Of a DNA stretch of 64,000 nt, positions 44,648 to 57,129 are shown in pieces (positions within the stretch are counted from its first letter, which is position 1; each line of letters opens with the position of its first letter). The DNA is taken from positions 175,718,148-175,782,147 of the forward strand of contig CM071598.1 of the NCBI GenBank assembly GCA_036435485.1, read 5' to 3'. The translations under genes were made by a program, and so were the position numbers. Origin of the DNA: Saposhnikovia divaricata (Eukaryota; Streptophyta; Magnoliopsida; Apiales; Apiaceae). The notes beneath the pieces are model-generated. The model was given only the letters and a program-made list of their open reading frames with translations, was not told where the DNA came from and did no database searches.

Positions 44648-47323
44648 TCATGGCGGTTTCAAAAGAATAACGGAACCGTCCTCGACAGATAGACCATTCA
44701 TACGAACGTTGACCCCTTGTTTGCTTGCTTTCCACAAATCTCTCCCGTCACACTTCAACCTGATTTTACTATCCAACAGCTTAATCTTCTTCTTTTTCTT
44801 CTTCACACCTCTAATGTGCTTCTCCAACTCGAACGGCTGAACAAAACTTTCTTCTTCCTTATCATCAGCTTTCCACCTTCGCAACACGTTATCATGCCCC
44901 TGTTCAAAAATCATGAGCTCATTATTCAAAAGGACATACCTCAAGTGTGGTGGAAGTTCCCCAAGCTTTACACTCGAGAGATCTCGAATTGAAGAACTGT
45001 CAATGGAATTACTGATGTGATGCTTTAGCACGTGTGTGTCCGACTTTTCGCTCAACAACTGATCAAACTTCTCTCTCTGACCCGTATCAACTATTTCCAC
45101 ACTGCAACACTCTTCATCCTCTGTCGGAAATTTCATGGCCTTGAAAACATTAAATGTAACATTCTGATCTTGCACCCTCATTGTAAGCTCTCCTTTTTGC
45201 AGATCAATCAAAGTATGGCCTGTAGCTAGAAAAGGCCTTCCCAAGATTATAGGAATCTTCTTGTCTTCTTCAAAATCCAAGATAACAAAATCAGCTGGGA
45301 AGATAAGCTTATCAACTTTCACCAAAACGTCCTCCACTATGCCCCTTGGATATGTGATAGATCGATCAGCCAACTGCAAAGAGATATTGGTTGGCTTTGG
45401 CTCCGGCAGACCAAGTTGCTTGAACACAGATAAAGGCATGAGATTGATGCTAGCTCCCATGTCACACAAGCACTTGCTAAAAGAAAGGTTGCCAATAGTG
45501 CAAGGGATGGTGAAACTTCCCGGATCTTTAAGTTTGGGTGGCAACTTCTGCTGCAGAATTGAACTACACTCCTCTGTTAATGCCACTGTTTCAAATTCTT
45601 CCAACCTTCTCTTTCGTGACAAAATATCCTTCATGAACTTTGCATACCTCGGCATCTGCTCCAATGCTTCAACAAAAGGAATGTTAATGGACAATTTCTT
45701 GAAAACATCCATAAACTTCTGAAACTGTTTCTCTTGACTTTTCTGCAAGCGCCCAGGATATGGAGGAGGAGGATAGATCTGATTATTCTTTGAAGATTGC
45801 TCCGGAGTAAACTTTTCAACAGGTTTCTTACTCTTCTCACCATCAAGCTGATCAGCCACTAAATCAGATTTCTCAATTTCTGGCACTAAAGATTTTTCAA
45901 CCTGTTGATTCTGAACATCTTCATCTTCCTTAGCTTCTGATTTAGGATCCCTCGTGACTTTTCCAGATCTCAAAGAAACTGCATTGACCTGTTCTTTGCT
46001 TTCCCTTCTGCCTGGATTTACCTCCGTATCACTAGGAAGAGTTCCTTGTGGCCTACTATGTAAAGCACTAACAATCTGTCCTATCTGGCTTTCCAAGACC
46101 TTTTGAGAAGCTTGCAGGTTCTTCACCATCATCCACAAATCATCCCCTTCTGATTTTTCATTAGATGATTGCCCCGCATGAGCCTGGGGCTGTTGCTGCT
46201 GAAATCCCGGAGGTTGATATGGTGGCCTTGGAGCATATGGTTGTTGATAGCCTTGATTGAATGGCCTTGCTTACTGACCCTGAAATTGCTGCTGATAAGG
46301 TTGCTGAACACCTTGATTATTGCTCCAGCTGAAAATTGGATGATTCCGATTATTAGGATGATAAGTGGCTGGAACTGGTGCAGTAGGTCTCTGAAAATTA
46401 CTCACGAACTGTGCTGATTCAGAAGAGATAGCACACTGATTCGTCTCATGTGCGCCCGCACATAGCTCACAAATACTAGCAACCTGCTGCATCCCATGAT
46501 TTGCCAAAGAATCTATTTTCCTATTCATTGCCTCTAGCTGAGCTGCTAGAGCTGAGACTGCATTAACATCAAGAACACCTGCTACCTTGCCTTGAGAAAG
46601 CCTCTGGGTTGGATTTTGATATTCATTAGCAGCCATCGTCTCAATAAGATCATATGCTTCCTCGTAGCTCTTAGCCCACAGAGCTCCACCTGATGCTGCA
46701 TCTAGCAAAGGTCTAGATTGTGCTCCCAACCCATTGTAGAAACCATTGATAACCATCCAATCAGGCATGCCATGATGTGGACACCTACGAAGCATCTCCT
46801 TGTAACGTTCCCAAGCCTCACACAAGGACTCGCCAGATTACTGTTGAAATTGAGTTAGCTGGTTCCGTATTGCTGCAGTTTTCGCCATAGGGAAGAATTT
46901 AGTAAGAAACTTCTGAGCAAGATCATCCCATGTAGTAATAGAACCAGCTGGTAGAGAGTGTAACCAGCCCTTAGCCTTATCCCTCAGAGAGAATGAGAAA
47001 AGCCTCAACTTGATAGCATCCTCCGACAAACCATTAAATTTGAAAGTGTCGCAGATCTCGATAAAGTCCCGGATGTGCATGTTAGGATCCTCTGTCGAAG
47101 CACTCCCAAACTGAACCGAATTCTGCACCATCTGAATTATGCTCGGCTTGATCTCAAAGTTGTTCGCTGCAATAGCTGGCTTGACAATACTAGATTGTAT
47201 GTCATTGATCTTTGGCTGCGAATAGTCCTTCAAAGCCTTGACTGCTGCTGGTAAGTCTGTCATCTCTTTTACTGCTGCAAGTTCTTCTTCTGCCAGTTTA
47301 CGAGTTTGCAAACGTGTTCGCAT
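44648..47323 (-). pseudogene. gag-pro: gag-protease of minus-strand element, internal copy 1, two in-frame stops
   Basis: The frame (892 codons with stop) starts at ATG 47323 (MRTRLQTRKLAEEELAAVKE) and ends at 44648. TAA near 46838 and TAA near 46271 replace CAA codons kept in copy 2 (both C-to-T on the coding strand). The gag core is at about residues 60-260 (AKGWLHSLPAGSITTWDDL, FLTKFFP). A Gln/Pro-rich linker and a Cys-His phrase (CELCAGAHETNQC) follow. The aspartic protease is near residues 640-740, with CDMGASINLMPLSVF as active-site region and a later IILGRPFL. The protein ends about 90 residues after PPHLRYVLLN, where related polyproteins would enter reverse transcriptase. Confidence 0.9.
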
Positions 47324-47445
47324 ACACGTTCAAGTACCTGAAAACACCACGAAACAAACTAACTAAGTAAGAAAAAAAAAATCCGAGTCAGTGAACGCTA
47401 ATGACCACTGATGACAAGCACATAAACTAAATTAAACACCGATGA

Positions 47446-47463
47446 TCCCCGGCAGCGGCGCCA
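47446..47463 (-). other. Primer binding site of minus-strand element, copy 1
   Basis: On the minus strand it reads TGGCGCCGCTGCCGGGGA, close to the complement of the tRNA-Asp 3' end, six bases inside the middle LTR. Confidence 0.88.
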
Positions 47464-47469
47464 AAAACT

Positions 47470-48958
47470 TGTTATCACAAAATCACGCAAGTATACGTGG
47501 TCACAAGTAATATATAAGGTTAAGTCCAAATTCTTTCCCACAGGGATCAAGTTATGGTTCTTTTCAGTAAATGCACCTATTCAACAATGTATGATCTTAA
47601 TTCACTGCTAAGACAATAAAGAAATTGAGGTTTTAATTAACTAAATTAAACTAAGATGCAAAGTAAGAACTAATTAACTAATGAGAATTAAATCTGAATT
47701 ACTTATAAGAATAAAAACATGGGATCCTAACTTCATTATCTACTTCACTTAGAGTCGCAGCCTTTAATCAACACATGTGATGGTTTTGATATCTGATCAG
47801 ACAACACGAAATAAGTATACGCTACTTCTCAGTATACGAATACCAAACTACGCATACATCCACAAAAGAGATAGAAGATGGGTAGACACCAAATATGTTT
47901 AGACCCTATATCTCTATAGAATTTGAAAACATAAAGGTTTTAGCACAAGTTATCCACATAGATCACATAGGGCAGCATAATATCTCTATTTACGCCATAA
48001 ATCATGATGTTAAAACATCAACCTATCCTATGCTAGCATGGCAAGTTCTAAATCTCAAGATCCACTCTCGTTTAGCAAGAGATTAACAAATTAGATGTTC
48101 GCGACGCATCTAAATACATGAAACACAACCATACGAGGATATCAAGAATTCACCACACATAAATCTTTAAAGCATGCAAACTACTAAGCTACATAAATAA
48201 ATCCGTTAGAATCCCATGACAACGATTAGCTCATAATTGAACCGTTCATCGTCATGGGATTTGATGAAAACATGATATAAAATAAGATATGAATAAAAGA
48301 AGTAATTATATTAATAAACAAAGAGTTAAGAAAATAAATCTAGAATCCAGAATAACACAAAAGATGAAGTAGATCTAGATCCGTTGCTTGTCACGAGCGT
48401 TGAATCCTTCTCTCTTTTTCTCCCTTGCAGATCTAAGCTATGTTACAATAATAATAACTAATAATATGTCTATATCTATTACAATGGTATGATGTGTTTA
48501 AATAGGCTCTAAAAGTCTTCCCCAGCAAGAAAATACAAAAACAGAATTATAATAGAATTTCTGCCAGATACGTTTCCTAAATTGATTCTGTTTTTAAGGA
48601 AAATTCGTGGCTGACTTTTCTTCAGATTTTCTGGAACGTTCCAAACGTAATTGAACCTCTGGACCACCTTAGAATGATAGAGAATCTCGTTATCTTCGCG
48701 TGGACTGCTTACGGGCCTCAAACGGACTTCTAGAACTCAAGATATGGCCACAACAGTGTAGACTGCGCAACCCTTCTCATAAATCCGAATTTTAATCAAT
48801 TAATTCCCCAAAAATTATAGAAGCATCCACCTTAGTCAACATTCTCGTAATTCTGCACAACTAAGCAAAACACATCAAAACTACAATAAACTTGAGTCCA
48901 AGACAATCAATTTAAGCCGATATGGAACGCTCCAAGTGGATATAAAATTCACTTATCA
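47470..48958 (-). repeat. Middle LTR of minus-strand tandem element (1489 bp)
   Basis: On the plus strand it starts TGTTATCACA and ends CACTTATCA. It acts as the 5' LTR for internal copy 1 and the 3' LTR for internal copy 2. It is the same length as the right LTR, with about nine differences by eye. Confidence 0.93.
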
Positions 48959-51350
48959 CACCCCCAAACTTAAACCGATGCTTGTCCTCAAGCATAACAA
49001 TTACAACTAACTAACTAACTAGTACCACTTCCGTAGGTGATCACGGTTGCATTTGGCATATGAAACAAGCCCTTTAAACCCCTAGGCAGCCCTAGTGGAC
49101 GAGTAAGGTCTCGTGAGGGCCTATAGCGAATGTACCCACAAAATCCATCTAACTAAACAATGCAATGCATGAATGCAACTAGAATGAAAATGCAACGATC
49201 CCCTTCAAACTAACCAAAACAACCTAGCAAGCAAATATCTCAAAGAATGCAACTAAATCCAAATAGAGCTCGACCGAGTTCCCGTATAGTAACAATACAT
49301 GAACAGAAACGTGCATGTGTGCAATGCTCATCAGAAATACTCCCAAAACTAGGTCAAAGATCATACATGCTCTTCGTCAAGACAATCACAAGTTTATAAA
49401 TAGAATAGACTGTAAACACTTCATAACCTAAGAACACCTCCATCCTTATCCAAGGTAGACAGAAATTCATGCTTTATTACTAACTACTACGACACATATA
49501 TACAAGCATGCTTATTTAACCGTGCAATGGATGAGACCCCGAAAGACTTATACAATAATACCCATTTAGCGAGCGTTGGGTTAGTGGATCCCAGACTATA
49601 AAAACCTTAGGTCACTAGGCACAAAGTCCCCGCGAACTTAATAGCTCGAGTATTAAAGAGCTCATCCTGGTTAATTTTGCATTTAACAATTCACATAAAT
49701 TTTTTTTTCTTTTTTTTCTTTTTTTTTCTATTTTTTTCTGCTTTTTTTTTCTTTTATGCAATCTGGAATGAGAATTCTCAATTCCAACCCTAGACTACTC
49801 ATATAAATATGAGCCGGCTACTAGCCATTTGACGTCTAGCCATTATTGACAATTATTTACAATTTAAGCATGAAATCCCAGTTTTCCCCCAAACTTAGAC
49901 TTAAGTGCTCCTACGCTATCAAGGGAATAACGAAAATTCTAAATATAAACAATTGATTAAATCTCAAAACATCCAAACAAGCATGACCTCAACCTAGCCC
50001 AAAAGCACCCAATGAGACTGTGTAATTAGTTTTGTTTCTGAAACACATAAGTCAATTTCATAGAAACTATAAGTCAACCCTCTATTCATCATTACCACAC
50101 TCAATTAGACACCTACCTACCAATCAGAATTAGCTCGTTCTAAGGGATCATGAAACATGCATGCCATGAAATGCAACTAATATGAACTCACATGGTATAC
50201 GAAACAAAAAAAACAGAATGTCCTATATGAAACAAACATAATTATACGCACATACATGCATGAATTACTACTACTAATATGCAAAGCATGAAATCCTACA
50301 TGAACACATAATACAACTACTAAACACTACTTATCCCCCAAACCACCCCCAAACTTGAAAGATTCAATGTCCGCATTGAATGGAAGTAAATACGAGGGAT
50401 AGCAGAAAACATACCTACAAAGCGCTTCACATATCCTTCCCCATCACAACTCAACATACTTGTTCGGCAAAAATCCCATTTCTTTAGCAATTGGCCTCAA
50501 TAACAACCAATTAAATTCAACCTCCACCGTCTAAGACAAAAATTTTACAACACTAGCACCACCTCTCCCATGCTTAGGAGCCATAAGAATCAATACCCAA
50601 CTCACAAAATTCACCAAAATCCACCAAAAAATTCGAATGCACAAAACCCCCAAATAATCAAGACCACACAACCTTAATAATGCAAGAACAAAATTCGTAA
50701 TATTAAAATAAAAGGAAGAATTATACCCCAAATACGAACCGGAGAGATGAAACTTGCAATTAAAAATCCCCCCAAACTTGAATCTTGAAGCCTTGAAATT
50801 AATTGGAATGAGGTAGGATTTGTGTGTATATATAGAGGTTTAATTGTATAGATTTGGGAAAGAAATATAAAATAGGAGATGAATTGGGAATGATTTGGAA
50901 TTAATATAGGACTAGAATTAGGATTTTAGGTGGAGAAAATAATTAGAAAAAGGATTGGAATTTTTTTTATATATATATATAATAACACATTTACACGGAC
51001 AAAAGAGGCACAGGACAGAAAATTTTGTGGGCTGAGTCGCGCTCTTGACGCTACAGCGCGCGGAAAATTTCTGGTTCACAATTTTTTTTTTTTGTAAACA
51101 TATGTGAAACACACATACACTCAGACAAAACAATGTCCTGAACAGAGAATTTTGGAGGCTATGTCGCACACCTTGCGCAGTGGCGCGCGGATTTTTTTTT
51201 TTTTTGTAACAACATTTTTTTTTAACTACACTCTTCTTTTTTTTTTTCAACACTCATTTTTTTTTCACAACAATCTTTTTTTTTTTTTGCTACAACACTC
51301 AATTTTTTTATTTTTTTTTCAACACTCAATTTTTTTTTCCTACACTAATG
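48959..51350 (-). other. AT-rich 3' non-coding region of minus-strand element, internal copy 2
   Basis: Near-identical to 42187-44586, with shorter T-runs and a one-base insertion near 50541. Polypurine-like AAGTTTGGGGG (minus strand) occurs at 48961-48971, 49886-49896, 50346-50356 and 50769-50779. Confidence 0.7.
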
Positions 51351-51400
51351 CGTGGGTTGCCTCCCACGAAGCGCTTCTTTAACGTCAATAGCTTGACGTT
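51351..51400 (-). other. Cluster of three palindromes just after the gag-protease stop (copy 2)
   Basis: The same three perfect palindromes as at 44587-44636, at 51351-51368, 51368-51377 and 51381-51400. Confidence 0.85.
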
Positions 51401-51411
51401 ACTTCCTCAAC

Positions 51412-54089
51412 TCATGGCGGTTTCAAAAGAATAACGGAACCGTCCTCGACAGATAGACCATTCATACGAACGTTGACCCCTTGTTTGCTTGCTTTCCACA
51501 AATCTCTCCCGTCACACTTCAACCTGATTTTACTATCCAACAGCTTAATCTTCTTCTTTTTCTTCTTCACACCTCTAATGTGCTTCTCCAACTCGAACGG
51601 CTGAACAAAACTTTCTTCTTCCTTATCATCAGCTTTCCACCTTCGCAACACGTTATCATGCCCCTGTTCAAAAATCATGAGCTCATTATTCAAAAGGACA
51701 TACCTCAAGTGTGGTGGAAGTTCCCCAAGCTTTACACTCGAGAGATCTCGAATTGAAGAACTGTCAATGGAATTACTGATGTGATGCTTTAGCACGTGTG
51801 TGTGTCCGACTTTTCGCTCAACAACTGATCAAACTTCTTTCTCTGACCCGTATCAACTATTTCCACACTGCAACACTCTTCATCCTCTGTCGGAAATTTC
51901 ATGGCCTTGAAAACATTAAATGTAACATTCTGATCTTGCACCCTCATTGTAAGCTCTCCTTTTTGCACATCAATCAAAGTATGGCCTGTAGCTAGAAAAG
52001 GCCTTCCCAAGATTATGGGAATCTTCTTGTCTTCTTCAAAATCCAAGATAACAAAATCAGCTGGGAAGATAAGCTTATCAACTTTCACCAAAACGTCCTC
52101 CACTATGCCCCTTGGATATGTGATAGATCGATCAGCCAACTGCAAAGAGATATTGGTTGGCTTTGGCTCCGGCAGACCAAGTTGCTTGAACACAGATAAA
52201 GGCATGAGATTGATGCTAGCTCCCATGTCACACAAGCACTTGCTAAAAGAAAGGTTGCCAATAGTGCAAGGGATGGTGAAACTTCCCGGATCTTTAAGTT
52301 TGGGTGGCAACTTCTGCTGCAGAATTGAACTACACTCCTCTGTTAATGCCACTGTTTCAAATTCTTCCAACCTTCTCTTTCGTGACAAAATATCCTTCAT
52401 GAACTTTGCATACCTCGGCATCTGCTCCAATGCTTCAACAAAAGGAATGTTAATGGACAATTTCTTGAAAACATCCATAAACTTCTGAAACTGTTTCTCT
52501 TGACTTTTCTGCAAGCGCCCAGGATATGGAGGAGGAGGATAGATCTGATTATTCTTTGAAGATTGCTCCGGAGTAAACTTTTCAACAGGTTTCTTACTCT
52601 TCTCACCATCAAGCTGATCAGCCACTAAATCAGATTTCTCAATTTCTGGCACTAAAGATTTTTCAACCTGTTGATTCTGAACATCTTCATCTTCCTTAGC
52701 TTCTGATTTAGGATCCCTCGTGACTTTTCCAGATCTCAAAGAAACTGCATTGACCTGTTCTTTGCTTTCCCTTCTGCCTGGATTTACCTCCGTATCACTA
52801 GGAAGAGTTCCTTGTGGCCTACTATGTAAAGCACTAACAATCTGTCCTATCTGGTTTTCCAAGACCTTTTGAGAAGCTTGCAGGTTCTTCACCATCATCC
52901 ACAAATCATCCCCTTCTGATTTTTCATTAGATGATTGCCCCGCATGAGCCTGGGGCTGTTGCTGCTGAAATCCCGGAGGTTGATATGGTGGCCTTGGAGC
53001 ATATGGTTGTTGATAGCCTTGATTGAATGGCCTTGCTTGCTGACCCTGAAATTGCTGCTGATAAGGTTGCTGAACACCTTGATTATTGCTCCAGCTGAAA
53101 ATTGGATGATTCCGATTATTAGGATGATAAGTGGCTGGAACTGGTGCAGTAGGTCTCTGAAAATTACTCACGAACTGTGCTGATTCAGAAGAGATAGCAC
53201 ACTGATTCGTCTCATGCGCGCCCGCACATAGCTCACAAATACTAGCAACCTGCTGCATCCCATGATTTGCCAAAGAATCTATTTTCCTATTCATTGCCTC
53301 TAGCTGAGCTGCTAGAGCTGAGACTGCATTAACATCAAGAACACCTGCTACCTTGCCTTGAGAAAGCCTCTGGGTTGGATTTTGATATTCATTAGCAGCC
53401 ATCGTCTCAATAAGATCATATGCTTCCTCGTAGCTCTTAGCCCACAGAGCTCCACCTGATGCTGCATCTAGCAAAGGTCTAGACTGTGCTCCCAACCCAT
53501 TGTAGAAACCATTGATAACCATCCAATCAGGCATGCCATGATATGGACACCTACGAAGCATCTCCTTGTAACGTTCCCAAGCCTCACACAAGGACTCGCC
53601 AGATTGCTGTTTAAATTGAGTTAGCTGGTTCCGTATTGCTGCAGTTTTCGCCATAGGGAAGAATTTAGTAAGAAACTTCTGAGCAAGATCATCCCATGTA
53701 GTAATAGAACCAGCTGGTAGAGAGTGTAACCAGCCCTTAGCCTTATCCCTCAAAGAGAATGAGAAAAGCCTCAACTTGATAGCATCCTCCGACAAACCAT
53801 TAAATTTGAAAGTGTCGCAGATCTCGATAAAGTCCCGGATGTGCATGTTAGGATCCTCTGTCGAAGCACTCCCAAACTGAACCGAATTCTGCACCATCTG
53901 AATTATGCTCGGCTTGATCTCAAAGTTGTTCGCTGCAATAGCTGGCCTGACAATACTAGATTGTATGTCATTGATCTTTGGCTGCAAATAGTCCTTCAAA
54001 GCCTTGACTGCTGCTGGTAAGTCTGCCATCTCTTTTACTGCTGCAAGTTCTTCTTCTGCCAGTTTACGAGTTTGCAAACGTGTTCGCAT
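51412..54089 (-). pseudogene. gag-pro: gag-protease of minus-strand element, internal copy 2, one frameshift
   Basis: It is open from ATG 54089 to 51789 (766 residues, including the whole of gag and protease) and then shifts frame because of one extra two-base unit in a short GT/AC run near 51795-51804 (copy 1 has one unit fewer). The last 126 codons continue in another frame to 51412. The protein therefore ends shortly after the protease instead of at the PPHLRYVLLN tail. Domain order is as in copy 1. The Gln codons that are stops in copy 1 are intact here, so the two copies carry different lesions. Because gag and protease are complete, this copy could still make both. Confidence 0.9.
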
Positions 54090-54210
54090 ACACGTTCAAG
54101 TACCTGAAAACACCACGAAACAAACTAACTAAGTAAGAAAAAAAAATCCGAGTCAGTGAACGCTAATGACCACTGATGACAAGCACATAAACTAAATTAA
54201 ACACCGATGA

Positions 54211-54228
54211 TCCCCGGCAGCGGCGCCA
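54211..54228 (-). other. Primer binding site of minus-strand element, copy 2
   Basis: Same 18-mer as copy 1 (minus strand TGGCGCCGCTGCCGGGGA), six bases inside the right LTR. Confidence 0.9.
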
Positions 54229-54234
54229 AAAACT

Positions 54235-55723
54235 TGTTATCACAAAATCACGCAAGCGTACGTGGTCACAAGTAATATATAAGGTTAAGTCCAAATTCTT
54301 TCCCACAGGGATCAAGTTATGGTTCTTTTCAGTAAATGCACCTATTCAACAATGTATGATCTTTATTCACTGCTAAGACAATAAAGAAATTGAGGTTTTA
54401 ATTAACTAAATTAAACTAAGATGCAAAGTAAGAACTAATTAACTAATGAGAATTAAATCTGAATTACTTATAAGAATAAAAACATGGGATCCTAACTTCA
54501 TTATCTACTTCACTTAGAGTCGCAGCCTTTAATCAACACATGTGATGGTTTTGATATCTGATCAGACAACACGAAATAAGTATACGCTACTTCTCAGTAT
54601 ACGAATACCAAACTACGCATACATCCACAAAAGAGATAGAAGATGGGTAGACACCAAATATGTTTAGACCCTATATCTCTATAGAATTTGAAAACATAAA
54701 GGTTTAAGCACAAGTTATCCACATAGATCACATAGGGCAGCATAATATCTCTATTTACGCCATAAATCATGATGTTAAAACATCAACCTATCCTATGCTA
54801 GCATGGCAAGTTCTAAATCTCAAGATCCACTCTCGTTTAGCAAGAGATTAACAAATTAGATGTTCGCGACGCATCTAAATACATGAAACACAACCATACG
54901 AGGATATCAAGAATTCACCATACATAAATCTTTAAAGCATGCAAACTACTAAGCTACATAAATAAATCCGTTAGAATCCCATGACAACGATTAGCTCATA
55001 ATTGAACCGTTCATCGTCATGGGATTTGATGAAAACATGATATAAAATAAGATATGAATAAAAGAAGTAATTATATTAATAAACAAAGAGTTAAGAAAAT
55101 AAATCTAGAATCCAGAATAATACAAAAGATGAAGTAGATCTAGATCCGTTGCTTGTCACGAGCGTTGAATCCTTCTCTCTTTTTCTCCCTTGCAGATCTA
55201 AGCTATGTTACAATAATAATAACTAATAATATGTCTATATCTATTACAATGGTATGATGTGTTTAAATAGGCTCTAAAAGTCTTCCCCAGCAAGAAAATA
55301 CAAAAACAGAATTATAATAGAATTTCTGCCAGATACGTTTCCTAAATTGATTCTGTTTTTAAGGAAAATTCGTGGCTGACTTTTCTTCAGATTTTCTGGA
55401 ACGTTCCAAACGTAATTGAACCTCTGGACCACCTTAGAATGATAGAGAATCTAGTTATCTTCGCGTGGACTGCTTACGGGCCTCAAACGGACTTCTAGAA
55501 CTCAAGATATGGCCACAACAGTGTAGACTGCGCAACCCTTCTCAGAAATCCGAATTTTAATCAATTAATTCCCCAAAAATTATAGAAGCATCCACCTTAG
55601 TCAACATTCTCGTAATTCTGCACAACTAAGCAAAACACATCAAAACTACAATAAACTTGAGTCCAAGACAATCAATTTAAGCCGATATGGAACGCTCCAA
55701 GTGGATATAAAATCCACTTATCA
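54235..55723 (-). repeat. Right LTR (5' LTR) of minus-strand tandem element (1489 bp)
   Basis: On the plus strand it starts TGTTATCACA and ends CACTTATCA, followed by ACTAA, the same five bases as before 28139. Confidence 0.94.
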
Positions 55724-56395
55724 ACTAAGAAACAAGTTGTTTAAATTTGAGGTTCGCGAAACCATTCAAGTCATAGCAAGCACCTTCTATTGACCTGAAA
55801 CCTCGTGTGGTGGTCCTGAACAGCCCCAACCTGATAGATGTTTTGGTGGTTGATTAAGAATACTTATTAAAAAAGATAAAGGTTGATACCTCAAATTGGA
55901 AATTGAAAAATCAACTTGGAATCGTGGGTCTTTGATCCAGAACACCAACGTTGAACATGTGAGCATCAACCTCAAATCCTAGGATGGGAAACACGAGAGA
56001 TTAGCCATGAAGGCCAAGATTAGCCATGAAGGCTAAACTTGAGAACCAATATGAAATTTTGGATACTCGATCCAGAACGCCAATGTTGAACGTCTGAACA
56101 CTAGCGTTGAACACTTGAGCATCAACCCTGAATGGAGATTGAAAACCTCTTAGGTAAGGTTCAAGACCTCATGGGGTCGACTAGAAGCCAAGACGACCTT
56201 CAGCTGACCTTAAAGAGCCGACCAAGGCACCCACGGGGCTCCAGCAGACTGAGGCACTCGAAGGCGGTATGACCGACCAAGGCACATGGAGCACCGTAGC
56301 CGACTGAGCACGGCCGACCGAGGCTGATGATCAGCCTTGATTTTTGAATTTTAAACTTGATGTTTGAAACATGAAAATGAAGCTCAAGCTGAGTG
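55724..56395 (+). other. 3' region of element C, right of the nested insertion
   Basis: It resumes element C after the duplicated ACTAA. No integrase or antisense gene is visible. Phrases such as CCAGAACACCAACGTTGAAC and CCAGAACGCCAATGTTGAAC show short internal repetition. Confidence 0.6.
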
Positions 56396-56834
56396 GCCTC
56401 AGCCTACCAGCCTCAGCCGACCGGCCTCAGCCAAGGGCCTCAGTCAACCGGCCTCAGCCAACCGAGCCTCAGCCAAGGGCCTCAGCCGACCGGCTTTAGC
56501 CGACCGAGCCTCAGCCAACGGCCTCAGCCGGCCGGCCTCAGCCAAGGGCCTCAGCCGACCGGGCCTCAGCCCAGGGCCTCAGCTGATCGAGCCTCAGCCG
56601 ACCGGCCTCAGCCGACCGGCCTCAGCCGACCGAGCCTCAGCCAAGGGCCTCAGCCGACTGGCCTCAGCCGACCAGCCTCAGCCAAGGGCCTCAGCCGACC
56701 GGCCTCAGCCGAACGAGCCTCAGCCAAGGGCCAGCCGACCGGCCTCAGCCGAACGAGCCTCAGCTAAGGGCCTTAACCGACCGACCTCAGCCACGAACCG
56801 TCAGCCGACCGTGGCCTTCCCGATTGTCTCAGCC
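56396..56834 (+). repeat. GC-rich CCTCAGCC tandem array in element C
   Basis: Dozens of CCTCAGCC units alternate with GACCGG, GACCGAG and AAGGG spacers (period about 13-27 bp). The array is much richer in G+C than its surroundings. Open frames in several registers are a by-product of the repeat. Confidence 0.92.
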
Positions 56835-57129
56835 GACCTCGATTGGTTTTTGGTCCGGGTTCCATAACTTTTCGAACCTCGATTGGTTTTAGGTCCGGGG
56901 TCCATAGCTCCGACCCCCATTGGCCGACCAAGGCCCGTATGGAGCATCAGTCGACCACGAATGGCCGACCACGGCACGCACGGTGCTCCAGCAGACCACG
57001 AATGGCTAACCACGGCACGCACGGTTCTCCAGCCGACTGAGATTGATTCTCAGTCCGGGTCCTCAAGTTGGTGTTTAACTTCAATCTTAACGTACTGAAT
57101 GTGAAAATCAGTACGAAGCTGAAATTAAA

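Larger units (their letters stand above)
28139..55723 (-). mobile_element. Non-autonomous gag-protease gypsy element in tandem (LTR-internal-LTR-internal-LTR)
   Basis: Three minus-strand LTRs (28139-42186 interrupted, 47470-48958, 54235-55723) enclose two near-identical internal regions (42187-47469 and 48959-54234). ACTAA flanks the outermost ends (28134-28138 and 55724-55728), so the whole array occupies one insertion site. Each internal unit has a primer binding site beside its right LTR, one gag-protease gene of about 891 codons and a long AT-rich 3' region. There is no reverse transcriptase, RNase H or integrase. The gag-protease style and primer site resemble the Athila branch of Ty3/gypsy; that placement is inference. 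It would need enzymes from a relative to move. Confidence 0.9.

Noticed and set aside
56364..57098. Several overlapping frames in the CCTCAGCC region
   Set aside because: They translate a GC-rich tandem repeat in different registers; there is no conserved start or domain.
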